Part shown: positions 9,969 through 19,948 of the stretch, piece after piece
Position numbering within the stretch: position 1 is the stretch's first letter
How the letters are laid out: each line of letters opens with the position of its first letter
Assembly (NCBI RefSeq): GCF_018687895.1
Contig: NZ_CP061307.1
Location: 1,984,934 to 2,048,933 of the forward strand
From: Polynucleobacter sp. JS-JIR-II-50
Lineage (GTDB): Bacteria; Pseudomonadota; Gammaproteobacteria; Burkholderiales; Burkholderiaceae
Direction of reading: 5' to 3'
DNA: 64,000 nt
Program-made: the position numbers and the translations under genes
The notes under the pieces: generated by a model
The model's database searches: none
The model's input: only the letters and a program-made list of their open reading frames with translations
Told to the model about the DNA's origin: nothing

Positions 9969-11927
9969 TTAAGGAAGCTCAGATTGAGTGGCAGCCTTAG
10001 GTGTAATAACACCTAAGCGTTGTTTTAAAGATTGTGGCTGACCGTTCATCACCGATGAATAGTAATTTGCGTTAGAGAGTACGTTCTTCACGTATACACG
10101 TGTCTCAGTAAATGGGATGGTTTCAGCAAAAATAGCGCCCTCTGTAGGGCCGGATAATTTTTCCCGCCAAGCCTTTGAGCGTGAAGGGCCTGCGTTATAG
10201 GCTGCAGAAGCCAAAACCCAAGATCCATCCAAGTCGATCAAAACCATATTTAGATAATTACTTCCTAAAGTTAAATTGGTATTTGTATCGCTTAATTTGT
10301 CATTGGTGTAATTGGCCATTCCAATTTTTTTAGCCACGTACTTTGCAGTATTTGGCATCACCTGCATTAATCCAGAAGCGCCTACAGAAGAGGCGGCATT
10401 CATAATGAAGCGTGACTCTTGACGAATCAAGCCATAAGCCCAAGCAAGATTGAGATCGATTTGGCGCGCAATCGGAGACAGCTCTTCTTTGTAAGGAGTT
10501 GGGTAACGCAAACTAAAGTCGTGCTCTTGCTTGGTACGATCAGCAGTGTTGACAACGCGGTCATACAAATTGATTCGCTTTGCGTACTCGGCAGCAGCCA
10601 ACAATTGCTTGTCGGTCATATTGCGTAGCTCCCAATTCCATTCGCGATTACCCTCAAAGCGAAGATTCATGGCATACAAGCGCTCGCCACGAATAAAGCC
10701 CTTGCGGCTCGCCATCGCATCTATCTCCTGTTCAGTCACTTTCGTTTTAGCAGGTGCATTATTAGATTTACCTAATTCTTCGCGCGCAAGCTGGCCATAA
10801 AAATTGTATTGATCGGCAATCATTTCAAAACTGTCTTTGGCCTTTACATCTTGCCCTTCGGCTTTGAGCGCACGACCATACCAATAGGTCCATGCAGGAT
10901 CTTTAGCACGCACCGCTGGGTTCATACCATCAATCGCATTTTTAACTAGAACCCAATCTTTAGCACGCAAGCCTGCGCGCACTTTCCATTCTTGTGACTC
11001 GACTGAAAGAAGATCGTTATAGCCCAGCTCTTGTTGTAAGCGGTAGGCATCATCCGCATTGGGATCTAATTTCTTGGCTAAAAATTGTCCGATCACACCC
11101 CAAGCAATGGCTTGGTTTTCTTTGCTATAGCGTGAAGCGTTTTGAGAAAAGTCACGATAGGCCTTTGCTGGATCAGCCTTTGCAGCCTTAACAATATCTG
11201 CAATCGGATCTTCACCGCCAAGGCGACGCGCCATCGTGTCATAACCCCTCTCGCTAGCCGCACGCCCAATAGCCTTGGCTTCACTCGGAGACATGCCGCC
11301 TGCGGCAACCAATGATGGAACCAATTCTTGACAGGCTTGCCCAAAATAGCTTGGATCCAATAACACTGCTCGTGAATCAATGGCTAATTTAGTTGGGTTC
11401 TCACCTTGTGATAATTTTGATAGCAAGGAATAGCACTTCACTTGTGTGTCGTCATCCAACACAAACTTAGCGTACTCCACATCAAAGCGTGCCCAGTCCT
11501 TGCGCTTGCCTAATACCAACAACCAATCATTGCGCATACGGTCAGCCAGGGCAGTGCCTTGGTATTGATTTAAGAATGCAACCACCTGGGCATCTGCGCC
11601 ATAGTCATTACGTGCCCCACCAGCGCTATCAAATAATTGCGGCTTGATGCGGAAATAGGCTACATAGTCATCCATTGGGTAATTAACTAAATTAGATGAA
11701 AGTTGCTGAGTTCGAAATACATCATTCTTTTTTGCAGCTTCGCGCAAATCAATAAACATCCGATCGGTATCGGTAATTTCAGCTGGGGCTGCCTTGCTTT
11801 CATAAGACTTGGGTAGGCTTGGCTTCTTCAGCTTTTCAGCATAAGAATTGGACGCGCACAGTGCTAGACCCAAAACCAGAATTTTGGCCCAGTGAAGGTA
11901 TTTGCTGTTTACTATTACAAACTTCAT
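9969..11927 (-). CDS. slt: Soluble lytic murein transglycosylase
   Basis: A 652-aa periplasmic enzyme that cleaves peptidoglycan glycan strands to 1,6-anhydromuropeptides. An N-terminal signal peptide ends near CASNSYAEK. A long alpha-superhelical U-domain follows, then the catalytic SLT domain at about residues 490-600, with AYGLIRQESRF (catalytic Glu in QES), SSVGASGLMQVMPNTA and the AYNAGPSRSKAW motif. The ampG permease at 20.8-22.1 kb could import its products. First gene of the operon with the NDUFA9-like gene and cca. Confidence 0.95.
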   Translation of the reverse strand: MKFVIVNSKYLHWAKILVLGLALCASNSYAEKLKKPSLPKSYESKAAPAEITDTDRMFIDLREAAKKNDVFRTQQLSSNLVNYPMDDYVAYFRIKPQLFDSAGGARNDYGADAQVVAFLNQYQGTALADRMRNDWLLVLGKRKDWARFDVEYAKFVLDDDTQVKCYSLLSKLSQGENPTKLAIDSRAVLLDPSYFGQACQELVPSLVAAGGMSPSEAKAIGRAASERGYDTMARRLGGEDPIADIVKAAKADPAKAYRDFSQNASRYSKENQAIAWGVIGQFLAKKLDPNADDAYRLQQELGYNDLLSVESQEWKVRAGLRAKDWVLVKNAIDGMNPAVRAKDPAWTYWYGRALKAEGQDVKAKDSFEMIADQYNFYGQLAREELGKSNNAPAKTKVTEQEIDAMASRKGFIRGERLYAMNLRFEGNREWNWELRNMTDKQLLAAAEYAKRINLYDRVVNTADRTKQEHDFSLRYPTPYKEELSPIARQIDLNLAWAYGLIRQESRFIMNAASSVGASGLMQVMPNTAKYVAKKIGMANYTNDKLSDTNTNLTLGSNYLNMVLIDLDGSWVLASAAYNAGPSRSKAWREKLSGPTEGAIFAETIPFTETRVYVKNVLSNANYYSSVMNGQPQSLKQRLGVITPKAATQSELP

Positions 11928-12011
11928 TATTACGATCCAACCCTATCTCTAATAGCAAGGCTAGAGGCCCTGCAGCACTTGATTACTATATCCTTTAATT
12001 TTCGCCTGATA

Positions 12012-12638
12012 ATGGTCGATATGCACGGTAATTCACCAAAAACTCTTCGCCAAGATTTATTAAAACAACGCAAAGAATTTGCTTCTGGGAGTGGCTTTGC
12101 GTCTACAAAAACTAGCTTGATTGCAGGCCTCAATCATTTTTTAGCTAATGAAGACCGAACCATTCGCTCAATTGCCCTTTATTGGCCCATTCAGGATGAA
12201 ATTGATTTACGCCCAACCCTATTACGCTGGATGAGAAGTGATGCTCAGCGTCGCTTAGCACTGCCCTATGCGCGCCCGGATAAGCATCTTGATTTCTACG
12301 AGTGGCAAGAGGGAGATGCATTAATTCCAAGCGCGCACGGCGTTCCTGAGCCCAGCCCAGAAAATACTGCCAGGCCACAACTCATTCCTGACTGCATCCT
12401 GATTCCGTGCGTAGGCTGGTCTAGCTCTGTTGTGAGCGGTAAAGCACACTACTGGCGACTAGGCTATGGCGGCGGGTATTTTGATCGAACCCTAGCGCAG
12501 CTGCGAAAAAACAATCCAAACCTCATTTGCATGGGGATTGGATTTGATTGGCAAAAATTAGATGATTCACAATGGGCCGCTCAAACACATGACGAGCCCT
12601 TGGATATGCTGTTGACCGAGTCTGGCTTACTGAGTTGA
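12012..12638 (+). CDS. 5-formyltetrahydrofolate cyclo-ligase family protein
   Basis: Converts 5-formyl-THF to 5,10-methenyl-THF with ATP. The C-terminal signature GYGGGYFDRTLAQL is diagnostic of the family, and the N-terminal RQDLLKQRKEF fits the usual KxxLRxxxxxxR region. I start at ATG 12012 (MVDMHGNS, 208 aa); an ATG nine bases later is an alternative. The open frame extends to 11892 but that would overlap slt divergently and add an untypical leader. It is adjacent to and convergent with metF, so two C1-folate enzymes sit side by side. Confidence 0.92.
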   Translation: MVDMHGNSPKTLRQDLLKQRKEFASGSGFASTKTSLIAGLNHFLANEDRTIRSIALYWPIQDEIDLRPTLLRWMRSDAQRRLALPYARPDKHLDFYEWQEGDALIPSAHGVPEPSPENTARPQLIPDCILIPCVGWSSSVVSGKAHYWRLGYGGGYFDRTLAQLRKNNPNLICMGIGFDWQKLDDSQWAAQTHDEPLDMLLTESGLLS

Positions 12639-12639
12639 T

Positions 12640-13470
12640 TTACCTTGTTAAATCTAAGTTATCCGCAATTGCTAAAACTGCATCAGCCTGATTCAGGGAA
12701 TAGAAATGGATTCCAGGTGCACCAGCAGTTAACAACTGATCACACAAGTCGGTCACTACTTCTTCACCAAATGCGCGAATAGATGCAATGTCATCGCCAT
12801 AGGATTGAAGACGTAAACGAATCCAACGCGGAATTTCTGCGCCACAGGCATCAGAGAATCGCAGTAATTGGCTGCTATTGGTAATCGGCATAATGCCGGC
12901 AATGATCGGCTGTGTAACACCCAACTCATAAGCCTCGTCCACAAAGCGAAAGTACGCATCGCTATTGTAAAAATACTGAGTGACAGCAGAGTTTGCGCCC
13001 GCTTTCATCTTTTGGACAAAGAAATCGATATCACTAGCAGGCGACTTCGCCTGTGGATGCGTCTCTGGATAAGCGGCTACATCGATATGAAACCAATCGC
13101 CCGTTTCTGTACGAATAAATTCTACCAATTCATTGGCATGATGAAACTCGCCATACTGACCCATGCCAGAAGGTAAATCACCGCGCAAAGCCACAATGCG
13201 TTTCACACCTAAAGCTTGATATTGCTTGAGCATCTCGCGCACGCTTTCACGTGAGCTGCCAACACAAGATAAATGGGGGGCCACTGCTGCACCAGCAGCA
13301 TGAATGTCGCTCACCACCTTTAATGTGCCAGACTGAGTAGAGCCACCGGCACCAAAAGTCACGGAATAAAAGGCGGGCTTGAGCGTTTCAGAAAAACGCT
13401 CGCGCACCAGATGCAACTTACTCTCACCTTCAGGTGTTTTTGGAGGGAAGAATTCGACGCTTAATTCCAT
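12640..13470 (-). CDS. metF: 5,10-methylenetetrahydrofolate reductase
   Basis: A FAD-dependent TIM-barrel enzyme making 5-methyl-THF for methionine synthesis. It is 276 aa, typical length. The start MELSVEFFPPKTPEG carries the conserved SxEFFPPK, with the catalytic Glu; SVTFGAGGST and later QYFYN and PIIAGIMPI are the standard motifs. It begins 35 bases downstream of ahcY in the same direction, so it should share the SAH-responsive leader of ahcY: accumulated SAH would raise both SAH hydrolysis and methyl supply. Confidence 0.97.
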   Translation of the reverse strand: MELSVEFFPPKTPEGESKLHLVRERFSETLKPAFYSVTFGAGGSTQSGTLKVVSDIHAAGAAVAPHLSCVGSSRESVREMLKQYQALGVKRIVALRGDLPSGMGQYGEFHHANELVEFIRTETGDWFHIDVAAYPETHPQAKSPASDIDFFVQKMKAGANSAVTQYFYNSDAYFRFVDEAYELGVTQPIIAGIMPITNSSQLLRFSDACGAEIPRWIRLRLQSYGDDIASIRAFGEEVVTDLCDQLLTAGAPGIHFYSLNQADAVLAIADNLDLTR

Positions 13471-13505
13471 GATTTTGGGCCTAGTTATCTATTGAACAGT
13501 TTGGA

Positions 13506-14951
13506 TTAATAACGATAGTGGTCGGCCTTGTATGGGCCTTCCTTCGTTACGCCAATGTAAGAAGCTTGCTGATCAGATAACACTGTTAACTCTGCATTCA
13601 GAGTCTTGAGCTGTAATCGGGCAACCTTCTCATCCAAATGCTTGGGCAATGTGTAAACACCGACCGGGTATTTATCTGTGCCTACTGCATTCCACAGTTC
13701 AATCTGGGCAATCACTTGGTTTGCAAATGAAGAGCTCATGACGTATGAAGGATGTCCTGTGCCGCAACCCAGGTTTACCAAGCGTCCTTTAGCCAAAATA
13801 ATGATGCGCTTTTCAGGCTTACCATTAGCGGCTGGGAAAATCACGTGATCAACTTGTGGTTTGATTTCTTCCCACTTGTATTTCTCAATACCAGCAACAT
13901 CAATCTCATTATCAAAGTGACCGATGTTACAAACGATGGCTTGATTCTTCATCTTAGCCATGTGGTCATGAGTAATCACGTGGTAGTTGCCTGTTGCAGA
14001 AACAAAGATATCGGCCTTATCAGCAGCGTAATCCATTGTTACAACGCGGTAGCCCTCCATCGCAGCTTGCAATGCGCAGATTGGATCAACTTCAGTTACC
14101 CAAACTTGAGCAGACAAAGCGCGCAATGCTTGCGCAGAACCCTTACCCACATCGCCGTAGCCGCAAACTACGGCAACCTTACCGGCAACCATTACGTCCG
14201 TCGCGCGCTTAATCGCATCCACTAAAGATTCACGGCAACCATAGAGATTGTCGAATTTGCTCTTAGTAACAGAGTCATTGACGTTGATTGCAGGAAACTT
14301 CAAGTCGCCCTTAGCAAACATTTGATACAGGCGATGTACGCCAGTAGTCGTTTCTTCTGTAACGCCCTTAACTTTTTCTAAGCGCGTTGAATACCAAGTT
14401 GGATCTTGTGCCAATTTTTTCTTGATAGCAGCAAACAAAATAGTTTCTTCTTCGCTAGTTGAATGATTCAAGCAAGCTTGATCTTTCTCAGCGCGTGCAC
14501 CAAGGTGCAACAACAAAGTAGCATCGCCACCATCATCCAAAATCATATTGGTGTAGCCGCCATCAGCCCATTCAAAAATACGATGGGTGAAGTCCCAATA
14601 TTGCTCAAGGGTTTCACCCTTGATTGCAAACACTGGTGTGCCATTCGCAGCAATGGCTGCAGCAGCATGGTCTTGTGTAGAGAAAATATTGCAAGATGCC
14701 CACTGCACTTCAGCACCGAGTGCCTCTAGCGTCTCGATCAATACTGCAGTTTGAATGGTCATGTGCAATGAACCAGTGATGCGTGCGCCACGCAATGGCT
14801 GTTGTGCAGCAAATTCATCACGAATGGCGATCAGGCCAGGCATTTCAGTTTCAGCAATAGCAATTTCTTTGCGGCCAAAGTCAGCCAAAGAGATATCAGC
14901 AATTGCGCAACGAGTTGCTACAAAGTTATTTAAATCAGAAACGGTATTCAT
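13506..14951 (-). CDS. ahcY: S-adenosylhomocysteine hydrolase
   Basis: Hydrolyses SAH to adenosine and homocysteine, relieving product inhibition of methyltransferases. I place the start at ATG 14949-14951 ([10 protein letters not shown], 481 aa) because GGAG precedes it by about five bases; the frame stays open 20 codons further, but those lie inside the riboswitch platform. The NAD-binding motif [14 protein letters not shown], the [11 protein letters not shown] segment and the C-terminal KADHYRY are all present. The leader holds an SAH riboswitch, and metF follows by 35 bases. Confidence 0.98.
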   Translation of the reverse strand: MNTVSDLNNFVATRCAIADISLADFGRKEIAIAETEMPGLIAIRDEFAAQQPLRGARITGSLHMTIQTAVLIETLEALGAEVQWASCNIFSTQDHAAAAIAANGTPVFAIKGETLEQYWDFTHRIFEWADGGYTNMILDDGGDATLLLHLGARAEKDQACLNHSTSEEETILFAAIKKKLAQDPTWYSTRLEKVKGVTEETTTGVHRLYQMFAKGDLKFPAINVNDSVTKSKFDNLYGCRESLVDAIKRATDVMVAGKVAVVCGYGDVGKGSAQALRALSAQVWVTEVDPICALQAAMEGYRVVTMDYAADKADIFVSATGNYHVITHDHMAKMKNQAIVCNIGHFDNEIDVAGIEKYKWEEIKPQVDHVIFPAANGKPEKRIIILAKGRLVNLGCGTGHPSYVMSSSFANQVIAQIELWNAVGTDKYPVGVYTLPKHLDEKVARLQLKTLNAELTVLSDQQASYIGVTKEGPYKADHYRY

Positions 14952-14956
14952 TAATG

Positions 14957-14985
14957 CTCCAGCTAAATACGATCCAATGCTGGAG
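14957..14985 (-). promoter_or_regulatory. SD-sequestering hairpin in the ahcY leader
   Basis: CTCCAGC and GCTGGAG form a perfect 7-bp stem that closes over the GGAG ribosome site (complement of 14957-14960) of ahcY. Because it is directly downstream of the SAH aptamer, it may be part of the expression platform acting on translation. Confidence 0.55.
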
Positions 14986-14991
14986 TAGAAA

Positions 14992-15022
14992 CTCGCTAGC
15001 CATTGAATCATGGGTTAGCGAG
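14992..15022 (-). promoter_or_regulatory. Switching hairpin overlapping the 3' end of the SAH aptamer
   Basis: CTCGCTA and TAGCGAG pair perfectly (14992-14998 with 15016-15022), with an inner CCAT/ATGG pairing. One arm is part of the conserved CGCGCTCGC 3' strand of the SAH aptamer. Formation of this hairpin and of the ligand-bound aptamer should therefore exclude one another, as expected for an expression platform that is ON when SAH is bound. Confidence 0.55.
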
Positions 15023-15124
15023 CGCGGTTGCAATTAGCAAACTCCGGGGTTACCTTAGAGCCCGCTCCCTTCAAGCCTGGGGAAGTGCTGGGTCTCAGCA
15101 TTCCTTGCAACGCTCCTTGAAGGT
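15014..15124 (-). ncRNA. S-adenosylhomocysteine (SAH) riboswitch
   Basis: In the ahcY leader, read leftward: CCTTCAAGGAGCGTTGC at the 5' side, a variable hairpin (GCTGAGACCCAGC), CCCAGGCTTGAAGG closing stem P1 against CCTTCAAG, and AACCGCGCTCGC at the 3' end whose GCGCTC can pair with GGAGCGTT in the pseudoknot. These are the conserved elements of the SAH riboswitch found ahead of ahcY in beta- and gammaproteobacteria, where SAH binding turns expression on. Position, gene and motif order all agree. Confidence 0.88.
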
Positions 15125-15153
15125 ATGCCGTAATTGTAAACAATTACGGCATA
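15124..15153. terminator. 13-bp perfect hairpin between metK and the SAH riboswitch
   Basis: TATGCCGTAATTG and CAATTACGGCATA form a 13-bp stem with a TAAA loop, directly after metK and abutting the first base of the SAH aptamer. It probably ends or processes the metK message, but there is no U-run on the leftward side, so read-through into ahcY is possible. Confidence 0.5.
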
Positions 15154-15191
15154 TTTCGCCTCAATACACCTACAAACTGCGTATTTTCTAC

Positions 15192-16358
15192 TTACAGACC
15201 TGCTGCCGCACGTAATGCAGCCGCTTTATCTGTTTGCTCCCAAGTAAATTCTGGCTCTTCACGGCCAAAGTGGCCATAAGCAGCAGTCTTGCGATAAATT
15301 GGGCGCAAGAGGTTCAACATCTTCACAATACCTTTTGGACGCAAGTCAAAGTGCTCAGAAACCAATTGAGCAATCTTCTCATCCGAAATCTTGCCCGTAC
15401 CGAAAGTGCTTACCATCACTGAAGTTGGTTTAGCAACACCAATCGCGTAAGAGATCTGAATCAAGCACTTACTTGCCAAACCAGCAGCAACTACGTTCTT
15501 CGCAACATAACGACCAGCGTATGCAGCAGAGCGGTCAACCTTAGATGGATCCTTACCAGAGAAAGCACCGCCACCGTGAGGAGCTGCGCCACCGTAGGTA
15601 TCCACAATAATTTTGCGACCAGTTAAGCCGCAATCACCTTGTGGGCCGCCGATAACAAAGCGACCTGTTGGGTTTACCAAGAAGTTAATAGCGCCTTTGA
15701 TCAAATGCTTAGGCAATACTGGTTTGATGATTTCTTCAATAACTGCTTCGCGCAATTTTTCGAGAGAAATTTCTTCATCGTGTTGAGTAGACAGCACAAC
15801 GGTATCGATGGAGTCAGGCTTGCCATCCACATAACGCAAGGTCACTTGTGACTTCGCATCAGGGCGCAACCAGTTCAAACGGCCATCGCGACGCAACTGT
15901 GATTGACGCTCAACCAAACGGTGTGACAAGTGAATTGGCAAAGGCATGAGCTCTGCAGTTTCATCACAAGCGTAACCAAACATGAGGCCTTGGTCGCCGG
16001 CGCCTTGATCCAAGCCATCGTCATGGGCCTTATCGACGCCTTGAGCGATATCAGGACTTTGCTTGTCATAAGCAACCAATACTGCACAACCTTTGTAATC
16101 GATACCGTAGTCAGTGTTGTCGTAGCCAATTTCACGCAAGGTATTGCGTGCAACTTGAATGTAATCAACGTTAGCGTTAGTAGTAATTTCACCAGCTAAA
16201 ACTACTAAGCCGGTGTTGCACAAAGTTTCCGCTGCAACGCGTGCAGTTGGATCTTGAGCCAGGATGGCGTCTAAGATCGAATCAGAGATTTGGTCTGCTA
16301 CTTTATCGGGATGGCCTTCAGAAACGGATTCTGAGGTGAAGAAGTAATCATTTGCCAT
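15192..16358 (-). CDS. metK: S-adenosylmethionine synthetase
   Basis: Makes SAM from methionine and ATP. It is 388 aa (E. coli 384). It begins [20 protein letters not shown], with the catalytic His in GHPDK. The signatures [12 protein letters not shown] and [19 protein letters not shown] (ATP/Mg and P-loop region) are intact. AAGGA precedes the ATG. A SAM-II-like aptamer lies in the 5' leader. ahcY and metF follow leftward, so three genes of the activated methyl cycle are contiguous. Confidence 0.98.
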   Translation of the reverse strand: MANDYFFTSESVSEGHPDKVADQISDSILDAILAQDPTARVAAETLCNTGLVVLAGEITTNANVDYIQVARNTLREIGYDNTDYGIDYKGCAVLVAYDKQSPDIAQGVDKAHDDGLDQGAGDQGLMFGYACDETAELMPLPIHLSHRLVERQSQLRRDGRLNWLRPDAKSQVTLRYVDGKPDSIDTVVLSTQHDEEISLEKLREAVIEEIIKPVLPKHLIKGAINFLVNPTGRFVIGGPQGDCGLTGRKIIVDTYGGAAPHGGGAFSGKDPSKVDRSAAYAGRYVAKNVVAAGLASKCLIQISYAIGVAKPTSVMVSTFGTGKISDEKIAQLVSEHFDLRPKGIVKMLNLLRPIYRKTAAYGHFGREEPEFTWEQTDKAAALRAAAGL

Positions 16359-16416
16359 TGCATATTCCTTTAATAATTAACACGATCATAGGGACAACTC
16401 GACGTGCCAGGAACTA

Positions 16417-16479
16417 CAACGGCGACGCTTTAGCAGAATTTATGAATCGCCCTGCAAGTTGCCTTAACTCAGCGATTCG
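16417..16479 (-). ncRNA. SAM-II-like (SAM_alpha) riboswitch aptamer ahead of metK
   Basis: Read leftward: GAATCGC (16472-16478) and GCGATTC (16444-16450) form a 7-bp stem P1. The loop begins TGAGTTAAGGCAACTTGCAGG and the 3' part is ATAAATTCTGCTAAAGCGTCGCC. This order (stem, xTGAxTTAAxxx, TTGCA, P1 return strand, ATAAAT, GCTAAA) closely follows the SAM-II pseudoknot riboswitch as I remember it. The gene downstream makes SAM, which fits. The aptamer ends about 45 bases before the ribosome site rather than covering it, so the expression platform is unclear. Confidence 0.62.
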
Positions 16480-16561
16480 GTGATTTTATCCGAAAAATGC
16501 CTAATTCAGTCATTCATACTGAAATCCACACACCGAGAGCGGCATTGAATATCATTAGGGG

Positions 16562-17422
16562 GTGCTAAAACCCCTTCTAAAGCTCTGCCTTAATGCGATT
16601 GCCGTACTCCCCCTTGCGCTTGTGCAAGTGATTGGGGTCTTTTTAGGCATGCTGGCTTACCTTGGCTCCAAACAATATCGTTTGCTCTTTAGACCGCAAT
16701 ATGCAGCGGTAGTGAACGCACGGGGCCTACCATTTAAGCTTTGGGATGCGGTACGGGCCTCTGGAATGCTGTTTTCAGACAGCTTGTGGATTTGGCGCAA
16801 CCCTGCGAAAGCACTGAAATTAGTGGAAGTGCAAAACTGGGATGTAGTTGAGGCGGCTATCGGCGAAGGGCATGGCTTGGTGATGCTGACCCCGCACCTC
16901 GGTGGCTTTGAAATCATTCCACGTGTACTCGCTCAGCATTTCCCAGCAACGATTCTTTATCGACCCTCCCGCCAAGAATGGCTCAATGAAGTAGTAGAAG
17001 AAGGTCGCGCCTATCCAAATATGCATTTCGTACCGACCAACCTCAATGGCGTGCGCCAAATGACTAGAGCGCTCACACGAGGTGAGGCGATTGGCATTCT
17101 TCCGGATCAAGTGCCTAGTGGAGGTGAAGGTGTTTGGGTCCCATTCTTTGGGCGTCCAGCCTACACAACGCCATTACCAGCGCGTCTCGCCAATCGGAAT
17201 AAAACACCAGTAGTCATGTTTACCGCCAAGCGGAAAGGTATTGGCCAAGGATGGCTCATGCAGGCTACTCGTCTTGCGCCTTTATCTGAAGATGCCAATC
17301 TTGCCGCCGCAGAACTTAACGTTGCAATTGAAAATGCAGTTATGGTCGCGCCAGAACAATTCATTTGGTCATACAACCGCTATAAGCATCCTGCCGGTGC
17401 AGAATTGCCCCCGAGCAATTAA
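16562..17422 (+). CDS. Lipid A biosynthesis acyltransferase (LpxL/HtrB family), copy 1
   Basis: A 286-aa inner-membrane acyltransferase with an N-terminal hydrophobic segment. The family H-x4-E active site is HLGGFE, followed by the LYRPSRQEWLNEVVEEGR region, GILPDQVPSGGEGVWVPFFGRPAYTTPLPARLA and FIWSYNRYK. It likely transfers a secondary acyl chain to lipid A. The start is a GTG at 16562 preceded by GGGG; no in-frame ATG lies nearby. It is followed after 23 bases by a second family member and then dapF. Only moderately similar to the two other copies in the window. Confidence 0.9.
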   Translation: MLKPLLKLCLNAIAVLPLALVQVIGVFLGMLAYLGSKQYRLLFRPQYAAVVNARGLPFKLWDAVRASGMLFSDSLWIWRNPAKALKLVEVQNWDVVEAAIGEGHGLVMLTPHLGGFEIIPRVLAQHFPATILYRPSRQEWLNEVVEEGRAYPNMHFVPTNLNGVRQMTRALTRGEAIGILPDQVPSGGEGVWVPFFGRPAYTTPLPARLANRNKTPVVMFTAKRKGIGQGWLMQATRLAPLSEDANLAAAELNVAIENAVMVAPEQFIWSYNRYKHPAGAELPPSN

Positions 17423-17445
17423 ATAAATTCGTTATCATTTTTGAA

Positions 17446-18345
17446 ATGACCTGGTTACAAAACCTCTTCAATTTCTTGGCGCTCAGTCTTTTGCGCCTCT
17501 TTGCCTTTCTCCCGTATACGATTACTGTCAATGTGGGTTATGGCCTGGGCTGGCTTGCCGCCCATATTCCTAACAGCCGCACCCACGTAGTAAAGACTAA
17601 TTTACGTTTGTGCTTTCCCAATCTCAGCGAAAAAGAACTTGAAAATCTAGCGCTTGAGCACTGGAAATTATTTGGCCGCAGCGTATTAGAGAGAAGCCGT
17701 ATTTGGTTAGGTAGTGGCAAACAAATTACCGATATCGTCACCATTGAATCAGCGATTACCTTGGGAGATCGCAAGCCACGCCTACTGATCAATCCACACT
17801 TTGTTGGGCTTGAAGGCGGCTTCATGGCGCTTTCAGTATTGGCGAACCAACATGACTGGCCACGCGGTGCGGGTCTTTATCAAAATATGAAGAATCCATT
17901 CTTTAATCAAAAAATGATTGAGTGGAGAAATCGCTTTGGCGGAAAGTCCATTGAGCGACAGAGCCGCTTACGTGACTTGATTCGTGAAATTCAAACAGGT
18001 AACTTTATTTTCATTGCCCCCGATATTGACTTGGGCCCACGTGACTCCGTCTTTGTGCCCTTCTTTGGCATACAGACCAACACTATTACCTCTGTGTCCC
18101 GCCTAGCAAGACTCAGCGGCGCCGAAGTATGTTTGATGACAACTACCCTAAACAAAGACCGTAAAGGCTATACCTGCCATATCAGCGAGCCATTACCAAA
18201 CTTTCCTAGTGATGATGTTGAAAAAGATACTGCTCGCCTAAATCAATATATCGAGGAACTTGTTCGAGAAAGACCAGCAGAGTACTATTGGGTTCATAAG
18301 CGTTTTAAACACAGGCCCGAGGGCGAACCCAGTCTTTACGATTAA
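17446..18345 (+). CDS. Lipid A biosynthesis acyltransferase (LpxL/HtrB family), copy 2
   Basis: A 299-aa member of the same family. The active-site HFVGLE (H-x4-E) and the [19 protein letters not shown] segment are clear, and the C-terminus has [18 protein letters not shown]. It is much closer to the copy at 40654-41553 than to its upstream neighbour: both share [37 protein letters not shown] and YYWVHKRFK. The pair therefore looks like a lineage-internal duplication. It lies 11 bases upstream of dapF. Confidence 0.92.
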   Translation: MTWLQNLFNFLALSLLRLFAFLPYTITVNVGYGLGWLAAHIPNSRTHVVKTNLRLCFPNLSEKELENLALEHWKLFGRSVLERSRIWLGSGKQITDIVTIESAITLGDRKPRLLINPHFVGLEGGFMALSVLANQHDWPRGAGLYQNMKNPFFNQKMIEWRNRFGGKSIERQSRLRDLIREIQTGNFIFIAPDIDLGPRDSVFVPFFGIQTNTITSVSRLARLSGAEVCLMTTTLNKDRKGYTCHISEPLPNFPSDDVEKDTARLNQYIEELVRERPAEYYWVHKRFKHRPEGEPSLYD

Positions 18346-18356
18346 ACGGAAATATT

Positions 18357-19259
18357 TTGAGCACCAATACAAACAATCCAGCACGCAAGCTACGATTCAC
18401 CAAAATGCATGGTGCTGGCAATGATTTTATTGTGCTCAATGGTATCGACCAAGACTTAAACGGTATCACCAAGGATCAATGGCAAGCCTTAGCCCATCGT
18501 CAATTTGGCGTTGGTGCCGACCAAATTCTCCTGGTTGAAAAAACTACCCGCCCAGATGCTGATTTTCGGTACCGCATTTTTAATTCGGATGGCAGTGAAG
18601 TTGAGCAATGCGGTAATGGCTCACGCTGCTTTGTACGCTTTGTGCAAGACCAGGGCCTATCCAATAAGAATCCTTTGCGCGTGGAAGTGTCACACACCGT
18701 TCTGACTCTCAAGTCCCATCCGGATGGCCAGGTGGAAGTGGATATGGGCGCGCCTATTTTTGAGCACAGCCACATTCCATTTAATGCAACTGGGTTAGCA
18801 AGCGTTCAAGAGTTTCAAGAAACTCTCTATGCGCTTCCTTTGAATTACCCAGCTACTCACGATAGTTTGGTGGGCGTCATCTCAATGGGGAATCCACATG
18901 CCGTCCAAGTAGTTGGTGATGTCGATAGCGCACCCGTTCTAGAGGAAGGCCCTGAAATTGAAAAGTTTGTTGCGTTTCCAAAAAAAGTAAACGTGGGTTA
19001 CCTGCAGGCGCTTAATCGCCATGAAATCAAACTACGCGTCTTTGAGCGTGGCGCCGGAGAAACTTTAGCTTGCGGTACTGGCGCTTGCGCAGCCGTGGTT
19101 TCAGGCATTCGCAGAGGCTTATTAGATTCACCCGTAAAAGTGCATACTCGCGGTGGAGATTTGCAGATTACCTGGGGTGGGGTAATTGACGGTGTTGCTC
19201 AGCCCGTCATCATGACCGGGCCTGCCGTTACTGTCTTTGAAGGTGAAACATCAATCTAA
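18357..19259 (+). CDS. dapF: Diaminopimelate epimerase
   Basis: Interconverts LL- and meso-diaminopimelate for lysine and peptidoglycan synthesis. It is 300 aa. The two catalytic cysteines are visible in [10 protein letters not shown] and [23 protein letters not shown] is the N-terminal signature. The start is a TTG at 18357 (TTG-AGC-ACC) with GGA a few bases upstream; no ATG precedes the conserved region. Operon with two lipid A acyltransferases. Confidence 0.96.
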   Translation: MSTNTNNPARKLRFTKMHGAGNDFIVLNGIDQDLNGITKDQWQALAHRQFGVGADQILLVEKTTRPDADFRYRIFNSDGSEVEQCGNGSRCFVRFVQDQGLSNKNPLRVEVSHTVLTLKSHPDGQVEVDMGAPIFEHSHIPFNATGLASVQEFQETLYALPLNYPATHDSLVGVISMGNPHAVQVVGDVDSAPVLEEGPEIEKFVAFPKKVNVGYLQALNRHEIKLRVFERGAGETLACGTGACAAVVSGIRRGLLDSPVKVHTRGGDLQITWGGVIDGVAQPVIMTGPAVTVFEGETSI

Positions 19260-19271
19260 AAGCAGCCGCTC

Positions 19272-19940
19272 TTAGATTCCGTATTTATCGCGGTAGGCTT
19301 TAACTGCGGGTAAGTAATGAGTGAGCTGAGCATCACTAGAGGAGGTTAGGAAAGACATTAACCCAGCCAAGTTAGCAATCGTAACGACTGGCAAGCCAAA
19401 CTCTTGTTCTACAGCCTGCACCGCAGACTTGTCTCCAATTTCAACGGCATTACCTGAGCGCTCCATACGATCCAAAGCGATCAATACCGCTGCAGGCTCT
19501 CCCCCCGCTTTACGAATAAGATCTACTGATTCCCTAACTGAAGTGCCAGCAGAAATCACATCATCAATGATGACCACTTTGCCTTTTACGGGCGCACCAA
19601 CCAGCATGCCACCTTCACCATGATCCTTAGCTTCTTTGCGGTTGTAAGCATATGGAACGTTAATGCCATCATCTGCCAATGCAATCGCTGTTGCCGCTGC
19701 AAGTGTGATTCCCTTATATGCCGGCCCATAAAGCATATCGAACTGAATGCCTGATTCTTGCAAGGCTTTGGCGTAATAACGACCTAATGCGCTTAGACGA
19801 GCTCCATCATTAAACTCACCAGCATTAAAGAAATAAGGTGAGAGTCTTCCTGCTTTGGTTTTAAACTCCCCGAAGGACAAAACCTTTGCCTCTAAGGCAA
19901 AACGAATAAAGTTATCTTGATTTGAATTATTTGAGCTCAT
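19272..19940 (-). CDS. pyrE: Orotate phosphoribosyltransferase
   Basis: Converts orotate and PRPP to OMP in pyrimidine synthesis. It is 222 aa, near the usual 213. The PRPP-binding motif [16 protein letters not shown] is intact, as are the N-terminal [18 protein letters not shown] and the [10 protein letters not shown] catalytic loop. It is convergent with dapF (12-base gap) and divergent from xth (8-base gap). Confidence 0.97.
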   Translation of the reverse strand: MSSNNSNQDNFIRFALEAKVLSFGEFKTKAGRLSPYFFNAGEFNDGARLSALGRYYAKALQESGIQFDMLYGPAYKGITLAAATAIALADDGINVPYAYNRKEAKDHGEGGMLVGAPVKGKVVIIDDVISAGTSVRESVDLIRKAGGEPAAVLIALDRMERSGNAVEIGDKSAVQAVEQEFGLPVVTIANLAGLMSFLTSSSDAQLTHYLPAVKAYRDKYGI

Positions 19941-19948
19941 AGGCCTAC

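Noticed and set aside
13752..14225. Long open frame (157 codons) opposite ahcY
   Set aside because: It lies wholly antisense to a strongly conserved gene, has no family signature or ribosome site, and its residue pattern is that of a shadow frame.
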